This document shows positions 17,197 to 25,968 of a stretch of 64,000 nt of DNA, in pieces; the stretch's first letter is position 1; every line of letters begins with the position of its first letter. The stretch is taken from contig NZ_CP043875.1 in assembly GCF_032878975.1 (NCBI RefSeq), positions 1,294,370-1,358,369 of the forward strand, given 5' to 3'. This DNA comes from Methanoplanus sp. FWC-SCC4. Its GTDB lineage: Archaea; Halobacteriota; Methanomicrobia; Methanomicrobiales; Methanomicrobiaceae. The notes under the pieces are model-generated. The model made no database searches, was not told the DNA's origin, and saw nothing but the letters and a program-made list of their open reading frames with translations. Both the position numbers and the translations under genes were made by a program.

Positions 17197-17898
17197 CTAA
17201 TCCTGACTGAGAATTTTTACTTCCCCGTCACCTTTTGTCAGGCGGTTGATCATATTGTAGAAATCTTCCTGAATACCTGCAGGTATTTTACAGACACATA
17301 TCCAGGAACCATCACCCTGCCACTCTTCCTTCTCAATTGTCGTTGAAGATTGTATTTCCCCATATGCTTTTGACGCATAATCAGCAGGAATCTTAACAAC
17401 AAATCGCATTTCTGCAAATTTTATTGGAAGGATCGGCCGGAGTGCCTTTACAACATCCTTTACCTGTTCATCAACATGCTTGAAAGGATCTATGTTGAAC
17501 CTTGCTTCTTCCATAGCCATTTCAATTCTTTTTGGCGGGTGAGGAAGTTTTGTCTGCGGATTAATCGCGTTTCTGGATATGAAAGTTATAACCTGATTGC
17601 GTCTGTCCTCAACCATCTGCTTTCTTTGTTCAGCAGTAAGGTGGATCTCACCTTTTATGATGATTCGTTCTGCAATAGGCTCAAAATCTGTTGTACTGAA
17701 TACTTTTTTAAGTGATTCCTCGGATGCCTTATCAGTCTTTGATGCGTTCTCAAAAACATATAAAGCCGCAACGGCATCTTCGATATTCACTTTTTCACCC
17801 TGACGTATGCGCGCAGCCTCGTCTGGATCCACGAGGATTTCAAACCTGTCCCCATGGCTCTCAAGCCTTGCGACAACTGCCTGCTCAAGAGGTATCAT
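17197..17898 (-). CDS. SBDS ribosome maturation factor
   Basis: A 233-residue protein of the Shwachman-Bodian-Diamond family, which helps release the anti-association factor eIF6 from new 50S subunits. Domain I (about 1-85) begins [21 protein letters not shown] with the conserved LVDPDEA loop. Domain II holds [20 protein letters not shown]. The C-terminal ferredoxin-like domain follows from about 165. It lies 12 bp after psmA. Confidence 0.95.
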   Translation of the reverse strand: MIPLEQAVVARLESHGDRFEILVDPDEAARIRQGEKVNIEDAVAALYVFENASKTDKASEESLKKVFSTTDFEPIAERIIIKGEIHLTAEQRKQMVEDRRNQVITFISRNAINPQTKLPHPPKRIEMAMEEARFNIDPFKHVDEQVKDVVKALRPILPIKFAEMRFVVKIPADYASKAYGEIQSSTTIEKEEWQGDGSWICVCKIPAGIQEDFYNMINRLTKGDGEVKILSQD

Positions 17899-17910
17899 AT
17901 TACATCACAC

Positions 17911-18678
17911 CTAATCTTCTGTTTCTTCCTTATCTTCAGCAGCAGAATATTCTGCTTCAAATTTTTCAACATACTCACTGACTTCTTCTTTGCTCATCTT
18001 CCTGAACATCCGGTCTGTAAGGGTGACAACACCTATCTCAATGTTACTCACATCAAATTTCCCTTCTGTTGCAGCATGGAGAGCTTTAAGTCCCATAGGC
18101 ACAGCCTCTGCAATTTTCATTTCTTCAAAATAATCCTGTTCGAAGACCTTCATAACCGCAGGGCGCCCTGTGCCTATTGCAGTTGCTTTGTACTCAAGAA
18201 GTGTGCCGGAAGGGTCAGTTTCAAAGAGACGTGTCTGTTCATCACTCACACCTGCAATTAAAAGCGCAGTACCATAAGGTCTTGCCCCTCCGTACTGTGT
18301 AAGCGTCTGCATGTGATCGCAAAGCTTCTTTGAAAGTGTCTCAATATCGATTGATTCATTGTAAGAAACACGATTGATCTGTGCTTCAATTCTGGCCCTG
18401 TCTACAAGTGCCCTTGCATCACCGACAAGACCGGAGGATGCAACAGCAATATGGTCATCTATCTTGAATATTTTCTCTATTGAGGACTGTTCAAGGAGCC
18501 TGGAACTAACACGCTTGTCAACAATTAAAACGACTCCGTCAGAGCACTTAACGCCGACCGCTGTAGTTCCCCTTTTCACTGCCTCTCGAGCATACTCTAC
18601 CTGATATAAACGGCCATCCGGACTAAATACCGTAATAGCACGATCATATCCTCCCATTTGAGCATTCATTGGTTGCAT
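17911..18678 (-). CDS. psmA: 20S proteasome alpha subunit
   Basis: A 255-residue alpha-ring subunit. The N-terminal gate region reads GGYDRAITVFSPDGRLYQVE with the YDR motif that controls pore opening, then YAREAVKRGTTAVGVK. The C-terminus is long and acidic (AEDKEETED). It caps the beta ring in the cytoplasm and docks PAN/CDC48 ATPases. The start overlaps the end of rnp2 by one base. Confidence 0.96.
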   Translation of the reverse strand: MQPMNAQMGGYDRAITVFSPDGRLYQVEYAREAVKRGTTAVGVKCSDGVVLIVDKRVSSRLLEQSSIEKIFKIDDHIAVASSGLVGDARALVDRARIEAQINRVSYNESIDIETLSKKLCDHMQTLTQYGGARPYGTALLIAGVSDEQTRLFETDPSGTLLEYKATAIGTGRPAVMKVFEQDYFEEMKIAEAVPMGLKALHAATEGKFDVSNIEIGVVTLTDRMFRKMSKEEVSEYVEKFEAEYSAAEDKEETED

Positions 18679-19160
18679 TATAGCTCCTCCAGATCATCTC
18701 TGGTAAAATACAATGTATCTTGGTGTTTAATTCCCTCTTTATATAAATCAACCTTTTCACGCGAGCACCTGAAAACCGAATATGACTCCTCGCCGAGAAG
18801 AACTATTTCTTCTTCCGAACATTCCCCGGTTTGGGAAATCCTCTTTTTTAAAGAAGCAATTGTTCCGGATACAGCAACAGGCCTCAATCCACAGTTTATA
18901 CCACTGATTTTGTAAACTGTTGCAAGAGCCGTTTTCAGGAATTCCTCCGAACCTCTTATGCAACGCACGATTACATAATTATTCTCCGAGAATACAACCG
19001 CCATATTAATCTCTGCCGCCTTTGAATCCCCAAAAAGGGAGACAACAGCATCATAAATTGCATAATAAAGCGATTTTCCGTCATATCCTGCATTATTTGG
19101 AACAATTCTTAACAGGATATACCTTCTCTTTTCCCGGAGTGTCGGCGGCAATGGTTTCAT
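18678..19160 (-). CDS. rnp2: RNase P protein component 2 (Pop5/Rpp14)
   Basis: A 160-residue protein with the Pop5 start LPPTLREKRRYILLRIVP and the following GKSLYYAIYDAVVSLFGD segment. Together with Rpp30 it activates the catalytic RNA for tRNA 5' maturation. The C-terminal extension of about 50 residues is somewhat longer than usual. It overlaps rnp3 by 4 bp and psmA by one base, so it is translationally coupled on both sides. Confidence 0.93.
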   Translation of the reverse strand: MKPLPPTLREKRRYILLRIVPNNAGYDGKSLYYAIYDAVVSLFGDSKAAEINMAVVFSENNYVIVRCIRGSEEFLKTALATVYKISGINCGLRPVAVSGTIASLKKRISQTGECSEEEIVLLGEESYSVFRCSREKVDLYKEGIKHQDTLYFTRDDLEEL

Positions 19161-19804
19161 ACGCTAAAAAGCACCTCCACAGGAGTCTTTGGATTTAACA
19201 GTTCATCAACTGAAGAGAGCGCCTCACAGACCTCATCTCTGCTCATTCCAAAAAGACTACAAATGCTTGTTATTTCATTTACAGAACGAAGGCCCATGTA
19301 TGAGCGGGCCCCGGTTGAAATCGTCAGGGGGAATTTATACTTTCTTTGAAATTTTAAAATCTCACCGTAACAGGTCAGCGCTTTTTGTCTGATTATTCCA
19401 CGCTGTTCAATAATTACGGATATATCGATATCTATGGCAATTCCATTTTTAATTGCGCTCCTTGCACAGACATCATCAAAAGCCTTCTTCGGAGCCAGAT
19501 GGATGTTCTTCAAAATATGCACCCTGCCTGAGTTCAATACGGAACGATTAAATCCCGCATCTCCTGCTTTTACCATGATGATATCTGCATTCTTCTCTTT
19601 TTTAAGAGCCGAGGTAAGATTTCTGAAATTTTCAGCGGCAATAAAAGCACCTGAAACTACCTTAACCCCATAAAAATCACCTGTAAAATCAGATTTTACA
19701 CAGACAAGCCGATCTATTCCGAGATGTTTTGCCTCCAGAGCCAGTCTGCGCACAGAAGTACTGCCTGCCGGGTACGGATATACGCAGGCGTCAGAATATG
19801 CCAT
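19157..19804 (-). CDS. rnp3: RNase P protein component 3 (Rpp30)
   Basis: A 215-residue TIM-barrel-like Rpp30. Core motifs are the N-terminal YSDACVYPYP, the central AIDIDISVII strand and STGARSYMGLRS. It forms a heterodimer with Pop5, encoded by the next gene through a 4-bp overlap, which gives a fixed ratio of the two partners. It lies 30 bp after the eL15 gene. Confidence 0.92.
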   Translation of the reverse strand: MAYSDACVYPYPAGSTSVRRLALEAKHLGIDRLVCVKSDFTGDFYGVKVVSGAFIAAENFRNLTSALKKEKNADIIMVKAGDAGFNRSVLNSGRVHILKNIHLAPKKAFDDVCARSAIKNGIAIDIDISVIIEQRGIIRQKALTCYGEILKFQRKYKFPLTISTGARSYMGLRSVNEITSICSLFGMSRDEVCEALSSVDELLNPKTPVEVLFSV

Positions 19805-19834
19805 TATAATAGAATTAGAAAAAAAAGAAGAAAA

Positions 19835-20425
19835 TTATTTTCCTCTGTTCTGGTTTGAACGGATACTTGGGCGGGTATGCTCGGTACCTTTTCCTCTCTT
19901 GCGCATACCACGTCCCTTTATACCTGCACTGGTCTTTCCACGCTCTGCACGACCTCTCTGCTTTGGAGATGACATCCATGAAAGATGAGTGTCGTTTTTG
20001 ATTGCAGGGTGATGACCGTCTACGAGAATAACCTCATACCACTTTGATCTTCCGTCTTCGCCTACCCAGTAGGAGTTAAGAACTTCCATGTTCACATATC
20101 TGCGTGTTGCACGCTCTTCTGCGATTCTCTGAATGCTCTTTCCCATTGTTGCACGGCGCATACCCATACGGGCTGTACGGCGTCCACGGATATAGCGTGA
20201 CTTACGGCGTCCTCCACGGCGTACCTTTGCACGTACAACGATGATTCCCTGCTTTGCACGGTAACCAAGGTTTCTTGCACGGTCAATCCTTGTTGGGCGT
20301 TCGATACGGACTACACTTCCCTCGCGACGCCATTCCTGCATGCGATTCCAGAGAAGTGATTTTACTTCAGATGCATCCGGGCGCTTCCATGCGTCACGGA
20401 CATAGCTGTACATTGATTTTGACAT
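19835..20425 (-). CDS. rpl15e: large-subunit ribosomal protein eL15
   Basis: A 196-residue very basic protein starting [20 protein letters not shown], of the normal family length. The segments [21 protein letters not shown] and [16 protein letters not shown] (each partly shown) are diagnostic. It is the first gene of the long minus-strand series that runs to prefoldin. The 260 bp upstream hold the promoter region and two palindromes. Confidence 0.95.
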   Translation of the reverse strand: MSKSMYSYVRDAWKRPDASEVKSLLWNRMQEWRREGSVVRIERPTRIDRARNLGYRAKQGIIVVRAKVRRGGRRKSRYIRGRRTARMGMRRATMGKSIQRIAEERATRRYVNMEVLNSYWVGEDGRSKWYEVILVDGHHPAIKNDTHLSWMSSPKQRGRAERGKTSAGIKGRGMRKRGKGTEHTRPSIRSNQNRGK

Positions 20426-20490
20426 GGTATTTCACCTAAAAGGTTCAGCTCACAAATTTATCTGAGCCACATCCCTTTGTCTAACCAGAA

Positions 20491-20566
20491 GAGATCCCAG
20501 ATCTCAATGGTTCTTTACATATTGGCATTATGATAAAAAAAGTGTTTGTATAATCCGGGATTATAC
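20491..20566. promoter_or_regulatory. two palindromes between moaC and rpl15e
   Basis: A perfect 9-bp inverted repeat with a 1-bp centre (GTATAATCC-G-GGATTATAC) lies at 20548-20566, and GAGATC-CCA-GATCTC lies at about 20491-20505. On the minus strand the first is followed by a run of T, so it may end the nnr-moaC transcript. Its position upstream of rpl15e also allows an operator for the superoperon. Both readings are inference. Confidence 0.5.
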
Positions 20567-20685
20567 CTGGCGAAGGATACACTTATTCTTTGAAATTGAA
20601 GGATACGGATCTTTTTTTAATTTAACGATAATTAATTCTTTCAAAAATAAAGAAATTTCAGAAAGATAACCAAAAATTTGTCCCC

Positions 20686-21159
20686 TCAGATTCCCTTTTT
20701 CTTTTCAACAACGTGAATATCCTCTATACCGGTTTCAGGATACTGACCTTCCTCATCTTTCTCTGCTGACTTTACCATATCCCATATAGTCAGAAGAGCA
20801 ACAGAAACACCGGTAAGGGCCTCCATCTCAACCCCGGTCTTTCCATATGTTTTAACAGTGCAGAATGCCTCGATATAATTCTCCTCGCCGCCGTCATTGA
20901 AATCAATCTCAACACCTCCGACAGGGAGCGGATGACACATAGGGATAAGATGATGGGTCTGCTTAACAGCCTGGATTGCAGCAATTCTGGCAGTTGCAAG
21001 GACATTGCCCTTAACCACGTCCCCTTTTCTTATTGCAATAAGAGTCTCTTCCCTGAGGTATATCCTTCCGGCTGCAACAGCCTCACGGCTCACATCCTTT
21101 TTTCCTGTTACATCCACCATGTATGCTTTATCGTCTTTTATATGTGAAAATTCAGCCAT
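20686..21159 (-). CDS. moaC: cyclic pyranopterin monophosphate synthase MoaC
   Basis: A 157-residue enzyme of molybdenum/tungsten cofactor synthesis, forming cPMP from the MoaA product. Motifs are MVDVTGKKDVSREAVA, KQTHHLIPMCHPLP (active-site histidines) and GKTGVEMEALTGVSVAL. The pathway feeds tungsto/molybdoenzymes such as the aldehyde oxidoreductase elsewhere in this window. It lies 37 bp after nnr on the same strand. Confidence 0.96.
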   Translation of the reverse strand: MAEFSHIKDDKAYMVDVTGKKDVSREAVAAGRIYLREETLIAIRKGDVVKGNVLATARIAAIQAVKQTHHLIPMCHPLPVGGVEIDFNDGGEENYIEAFCTVKTYGKTGVEMEALTGVSVALLTIWDMVKSAEKDEEGQYPETGIEDIHVVEKKKGI

Positions 21160-21196
21160 TGTTAATTCCTCTTATATTTACTCTTAATTTAATCCA

Positions 21197-22600
21197 TTAT
21201 AATCCTCTATAAAGTACTTCGGAAATCCTTTCTGTTATGTCCCCGGCCATAAGACCGTCACCGTATTTTTCTGAAACAATTTCCCCACATCTCCCGTTTG
21301 CATATGCCGCGGTGCATGCAGCTTCAAAAGAGTCCATCCTGCATGAAAGTGCACCCAAAAGACCTGCAAGAACGTCCCCCGTACCCCCTGTGGTCATTGA
21401 AGGACAACCGGTTTTGTTAAAGCGTACACTGTCGCCATTTGAAATTATGTCAACATTTCCCTTTAGAAGTACAGTTACATTGTTTTTTGAACAGAACTCA
21501 CGAACCTCACATGCACGCTCATAAACCGATGAAGAAGGAGCTTTTCCTGATATTCTCTTAAATTCACCCGCATGCGGAGTATATATTGTATCTTTTCCTT
21601 TTATTAACGGCCTTCTCAGGCCGTCTGCATCAACAACCGCTTTTTTAAAGTAAGGCGAAACTTCTTCCAAAACCCCGTGGCTGTTCTCTCCGAGTCCGCA
21701 CCCCGCAACGACACAGTCGGATTTTTTTGCAAGCATGGCAAGCCTTTCGGTGTGTGATTCATCAATCACATCGCCTCTTAGTTTTTCAACGATTAAATCG
21801 GGATAGTCCATAACAACAGGGGAGGCAATCCTCACAATATCCGCTCCTCCCCGCAGTGCTGACAATCCCGCAAGATATGGTGCACCGCGGTAAGGACCGC
21901 CGCCGATAATAAGCACTTCACCCCCCTCTCCCTTATGGGAAAGTGATTCTTTCTCAGGAATGAGTGTAAGATCACCAGGGCCCGTAAACACCTCTGCCGC
22001 AAGGGGAATACCGATATCGTATACTTCCGAGCCTTCCGTTTTAGGACGATGAAAAGAAATGATCCTGTCAGCATTAATGCCGGGAGTAGGGACATCTGCG
22101 GATACGACCTTTGCAGGAGAAATATTTGACATTAAAACCATATCGGAAACCGGCTCACGCAAAGCACCCGATGCACCTGTCCCCAGTATTGCATCCACGA
22201 TGCAGTCTGCCGTATTAAACAGATCAGAAAGCCTCCTTAAATCATCAGCACCAAAAACAGGGTGTACTTCGACCGCACAACCTGAAAGGGATGACAGATT
22301 TGCCTGTGCATCAGGAGTGGAGGGTCCGGGCACCGGATATATCACATGAACATCAGCAACTCTCTGAAGATAACGTGCCGCAACAAACCCGTCACCCCCG
22401 TTATTTCCTCTGCCACAGAGAATTAAAACAAGACCGGGATTCTCACTCATTACAGCCTGTGCAAGTGACCTTCCCGCACTCTCCATAAGCAAAAGTCCCG
22501 ATACTCCAAGAGAGATTGCATTTTTGTCAACAGCACGCATTCTTGCCGGAGAAATTATCCCCTCCTCTGCAAATTCAATAAACTTTTTTACACTCATCAT
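21197..22600 (-). CDS. nnr: bifunctional NAD(P)HX epimerase/dehydratase Nnr
   Basis: A 467-residue repair enzyme for hydrated NAD(P)H. The N-terminal YjeF_N epimerase domain (to about 210) has CGRGNNGGDGFVAARY. The C-terminal ribokinase-like dehydratase domain has TPHAGEFKRI and TGGTGDVLAGLLGA. The ATG at 22600 is preceded by GGGTGGAA, so it is favoured over one 45 bp upstream. It is divergent from the RecJ-like gene. Confidence 0.93.
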   Translation of the reverse strand: MMSVKKFIEFAEEGIISPARMRAVDKNAISLGVSGLLLMESAGRSLAQAVMSENPGLVLILCGRGNNGGDGFVAARYLQRVADVHVIYPVPGPSTPDAQANLSSLSGCAVEVHPVFGADDLRRLSDLFNTADCIVDAILGTGASGALREPVSDMVLMSNISPAKVVSADVPTPGINADRIISFHRPKTEGSEVYDIGIPLAAEVFTGPGDLTLIPEKESLSHKGEGGEVLIIGGGPYRGAPYLAGLSALRGGADIVRIASPVVMDYPDLIVEKLRGDVIDESHTERLAMLAKKSDCVVAGCGLGENSHGVLEEVSPYFKKAVVDADGLRRPLIKGKDTIYTPHAGEFKRISGKAPSSSVYERACEVREFCSKNNVTVLLKGNVDIISNGDSVRFNKTGCPSMTTGGTGDVLAGLLGALSCRMDSFEAACTAAYANGRCGEIVSEKYGDGLMAGDITERISEVLYRGL

Positions 22601-22851
22601 TTCCACCCAACTACAGATTTTCTGCCTGATAATATCCCTTTCCACAATAACTATGATAATAGAGCAGGATTTATTTTGATATTCCTTTTGAAATTCCCTG
22701 GTTGATTTTGCCTAAATATAATGGACAAATATTGTTTTCCATCCCAGCCGGCTCTTAATTTAAAATTATAAAAGTTCAGGCATCATTAATATTTCCTGAG
22801 ATAATCATCCTCTTTGGTGGCATTTTTCAAGTTTCACAACATAAATTTATA

Positions 22852-24240
22852 ATGATTACAATGGGTTTTGCAAATGAGGTCTCAGAGGTTTCAGAGAAAA
22901 TAAAGGATGCTGAATCAGTAACAGTCATATCCCACATAGATGCCGACGGCATAGCAAGTGAAGCAGTTCTGCGTCAGGCAATAGCAAGATGCGGTATTGA
23001 TGTAACCTCTGTTTTTGTAAGACAACTCGAACCCATCACAATGAAATATATACCTGACAACAGTTCGCTTAAAGTTTTTATTGACCTTGGTGCAGGACAA
23101 CAGAATCTTCTCGAAGAAAGGGGACTAAGGGAGAATGAAGTTGTTATAATCGATCACCACGTTTCACAGGATGTGGATACCCCTTATCTCCAGGTAAACG
23201 GCCTTCCTTACGGCTATGAAAAACTTTCAGCCGCCGGTACAGGATATCTTGTCTCAAAGCAGATAGACGACTACAACACAGATCTTGCAAAGATCGCAGT
23301 CGTCGGCAATGTAGGGGATATGATGGCAAGGGAACATTGCGGACTTGTAGGCCCTGCACGGGGGATCGTGGAAGACGGAGTGGAATGTGGAAATATTGAA
23401 ATTGTGACAGACGACCTCAACTGTTACGGAATATCCACAAGACCTCTTCATTACTGCCTCTCTTTTTCAGATGACCCGTTTGTACCCGGAATTACAAACA
23501 ATCCCTCCGGGGCACAGGATTTGATTGAGAATGATGCAGGGATAGATCTTAAAAAAAGAAACGGCAAATGGCGTGTCTGGGAAGATCTATCCCCGGAAGA
23601 AAAAAGGACTCTTATCGGAATACTTGCTCTGCGCCTTCATAGTGCAGGCGAACCTACAAAACGCCTGAAAGCAGAGCACTACATCTTCCCTGATGAAATG
23701 AAGTACACTCCGCTAAGAAATGCTTCCGAATATGCAACAATGCTAAACGCATGCGGAAGATGGGTAAAACCAAAAATCGGAAGCTCAGTCTGCTGCGGTG
23801 ACAGGGGAGAGGGATACAGGGAAGCTGAAGTAATGCTGCGTCATCACAGAACCGTTATCAGGGAAATGATGGAATATATTCTTGAAACCGGAGTTACCGA
23901 ACTTTCAGCTCTCCAGTATTTACATGTGGGAGACAGATTCCCGGACACAATAGTTGGAATAGGGGCAGGAATGGCTCTTTCTAAACTTAACTGGAAACTT
24001 CCGATCATGATTTTATGCTATCTCCCCGACGATCCCGAACTCATAAAAGTATCAATGAGGACGAATGAAAGGATGGTTCAGGCCGGCATGGATCTACAGG
24101 CTGCATTAATGAAAGCAGCCGAAGCCGCAGGTGGCGGAGGCGGAGGGCATAAAATAGCTGCGGGCGCATATATACCAAGAAGTGCCGAAGAGGGGTTTGC
24201 AGAAAGTGTCAACAGAATCCTTGAAAAACAATCATCTTAA
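22852..24240 (+). CDS. archaeal RecJ-like DHH/DHHA1 phosphoesterase
   Basis: A 462-residue nuclease. The DHH domain has DADGIASEA, FIDLGAGQ and IDHHVSQD, and the C-terminal DHHA1 motif is the glycine run GGGGGGHKIAAGA. It is the archaeal RecJ/GAN class of single-strand 5' exonucleases that join the replication fork or RNA turnover. An ATG 9 bp further in (22861) could also be the start. The next gene overlaps its end. Confidence 0.88.
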   Translation: MITMGFANEVSEVSEKIKDAESVTVISHIDADGIASEAVLRQAIARCGIDVTSVFVRQLEPITMKYIPDNSSLKVFIDLGAGQQNLLEERGLRENEVVIIDHHVSQDVDTPYLQVNGLPYGYEKLSAAGTGYLVSKQIDDYNTDLAKIAVVGNVGDMMAREHCGLVGPARGIVEDGVECGNIEIVTDDLNCYGISTRPLHYCLSFSDDPFVPGITNNPSGAQDLIENDAGIDLKKRNGKWRVWEDLSPEEKRTLIGILALRLHSAGEPTKRLKAEHYIFPDEMKYTPLRNASEYATMLNACGRWVKPKIGSSVCCGDRGEGYREAEVMLRHHRTVIREMMEYILETGVTELSALQYLHVGDRFPDTIVGIGAGMALSKLNWKLPIMILCYLPDDPELIKVSMRTNERMVQAGMDLQAALMKAAEAAGGGGGGHKIAAGAYIPRSAEEGFAESVNRILEKQSS

Positions 24241-24679
24241 GCGAATAAGAGTAATTGCCGACTTTCAGTTCGGAAAGAATACGGGAGAATATCTCTTCCC
24301 CGATGAATGCGAGTTCAAACTTTCAACCACAAAAAGAATCAGATATGTCCTTTTAGACGGCGACAGAGTCGCAACAGTCAGGGCAAATGACGGCAGACTT
24401 ACATTAAGCAACAAGGGTGCCTCAAGATTATATGAATGTTTGAAAGAACCAGGATACCGTGTGAATATCAAATCAGAAGTCTCATCTTTTGTAGAGAGCG
24501 GCAAAAACGCAATGGCAAAACATGTGGTTTCTGCTGATGAAAATATTCGTGCAGGCGATGAGGTTTTAGTCTGCGATGAATCAGGAAGACTCATCGCAAC
24601 AGGGAGCGCTCTCCTTTCCGGAGAGGAAATGACTGCATTTAATTATGGTGTAGCAGTACAGATTAGAAAAGGGAGTTAA
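24221..24679 (+). CDS. PUA-domain RNA-binding protein
   Basis: About 152 residues beginning KNNHLKRIRVIADFQFGKNT after a TTG at 24221. A GTG at 24182 in the same frame is the alternative start and would deepen the overlap with the RecJ-like gene. The N-terminal part resembles the pre-PUA domain of archaeosine transglycosylase relatives. The C-terminal part (HVVSADENIRAGDEVLVCDE) is a PUA domain that binds structured RNA. It sits 6 bp before the NAC gene, a conserved neighbour set. Catalytic residues for base exchange are absent, so it is a binding protein only. Confidence 0.85.
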   Translation: MKNNHLKRIRVIADFQFGKNTGEYLFPDECEFKLSTTKRIRYVLLDGDRVATVRANDGRLTLSNKGASRLYECLKEPGYRVNIKSEVSSFVESGKNAMAKHVVSADENIRAGDEVLVCDESGRLIATGSALLSGEEMTAFNYGVAVQIRKGS

Positions 24680-24685
24680 GATAAA

Positions 24686-25024
24686 ATGATTCCAGGCGTC
24701 AATCCAAAACAGATGAAACAGATGATGAAAAAACTCGGCATGAAAATGGAAGAAATCGAGGATGTCGAGCGTGTCGTGGTATACACAAAGAAAGGAAATT
24801 ATGTCTTTGAAGGTGCGGAAGTTGTTTTAACAACAATGCAGGGAATGACAACATACCAGATTCAGGGAGCCGAGCCTGTCTTTGAAGAGGCAGAAATACA
24901 AATCCCTGAAGATGATGTCAAAATGGTTGCAGAGCAGGCCGGCGTCTCAGAAGACAAGGCTCTTTTAACATTAAAGGAAACAAAAGGCGATATCGCCGAG
25001 GCTATTTTAAAGCTTTCAGAATAA
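24686..25024 (+). CDS. nac: nascent polypeptide-associated complex protein (NAC)
   Basis: A 112-residue ribosome-associated chaperone. The start MIPGVNPKQMKQMMKKLGMK is diagnostic. The NAC beta-barrel spans about 25-70 (RVVVYTKKGNYVFEGAEVV), and a C-terminal UBA domain (VKMVAEQAGVSEDKALLTL) closes it. Archaeal NAC is a homodimer of this single subunit. Confidence 0.95.
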   Translation: MIPGVNPKQMKQMMKKLGMKMEEIEDVERVVVYTKKGNYVFEGAEVVLTTMQGMTTYQIQGAEPVFEEAEIQIPEDDVKMVAEQAGVSEDKALLTLKETKGDIAEAILKLSE

Positions 25025-25045
25025 ATTTAAAATCACCACACTTTT

Positions 25046-25777
25046 ATGATCAAAGAAAACGACAGAGTCCTTCTTATCGGAGAAAAACGTGAATTTTTTG
25101 TCCGTGCAGGTGAAGGCGATCTATCAACAGACAAAGGCATAATCAAACTTGCAGATTTAACCGGCCTTGATACGGGAGATATAGTAAAGACTCATCTTGG
25201 TGTGAGTTTTAAAATCAGGATACCCCGTCCGGTTGACTTTTTCAGCTACGCCAAAAGAACAGGCGCACCAATGCTCCCAAAGGATATTGGGACAGTCATT
25301 GCCTATACAGGAATGAACAAAAAAGACAGAGTGCTTGACGCAGGTACCGGAAGCGGTGTTGCGGCAATATTCTTTGGCAGTGTTGCAGGTTTTGTCGATA
25401 CATATGAAATAAGAGAGGAGTTCTCAAAAATCTGCGCAAAAAATATCGCAGATGCAGGTCTTGAGAATGTCAGAGTGAATGCAGGTGACTTTTTATCAGT
25501 AGAGTCTGATGAAAAATATGATGTGATCCACCTTGACATGCAGATCGAAAAGGAGCATGTAAAGCACGCATACGGACTTCTCAAAACAGGCGGATATCTT
25601 GCAACCTACACTCCGTTTTTAGAGCAGACATTCAATGTTATGGATGCAGCGGAAGATTTATTTTCAGAAGTCGTATGCCATGAATTAATCGGACGCGAAC
25701 TTTCCAGAACAAAAAGGGGCACAAGGCCCTCTACAAGAGTATGCCACACAGGGTATATCACAATCTGCCGGAAATAA
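25046..25777 (+). CDS. trmI: tRNA (adenine-57/58-N1)-methyltransferase TrmI
   Basis: A 243-residue SAM methyltransferase. A small N-terminal beta domain (to about 70) precedes the Rossmann core with VLDAGTGSGVAAIFFG and YEIREEF. IHLDMQIEKEHVKHAYG holds the catalytic aspartate. Archaeal TrmI methylates A57 and A58 in the T-loop. It follows NAC by 21 bp and probably shares its transcript. Confidence 0.92.
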   Translation: MIKENDRVLLIGEKREFFVRAGEGDLSTDKGIIKLADLTGLDTGDIVKTHLGVSFKIRIPRPVDFFSYAKRTGAPMLPKDIGTVIAYTGMNKKDRVLDAGTGSGVAAIFFGSVAGFVDTYEIREEFSKICAKNIADAGLENVRVNAGDFLSVESDEKYDVIHLDMQIEKEHVKHAYGLLKTGGYLATYTPFLEQTFNVMDAAEDLFSEVVCHELIGRELSRTKRGTRPSTRVCHTGYITICRK

Positions 25778-25919
25778 TCATATCCGGTTTTAAATTTTTC
25801 ATTTTTTCAATTTTTTTAAAACCCCCCGTTCCGGCTGAGAACAGGGAATTGACATCTTCTTTGTTCTCTGAAACTCCGGGCCTGTAAATAACCGGTTACT
25901 CCGTTATGAACAAACATAG

Positions 25920-25956
25920 ATCAGATCAGTTTTTTGCCGAGCAAAACAGATCTGAT
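25920..25956 (+). promoter_or_regulatory. strong hairpin in the pyrBI leader
   Basis: ATCAGATCAGTTTT (25920-25933) and AAAACAGATCTGAT (25943-25956) are inverted repeats matching at 13 of 14 positions, with a 9-nt loop. The structure ends 12 bp before the pyrB ATG. It lies downstream of a TATA-like TGTAAATAA near 25882-25890, so it falls within or at the start of the mRNA. It could be an operator or an RNA switch for pyrimidine control. Confidence 0.6.
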
Positions 25957-25968
25957 TAAGATCTCCAT

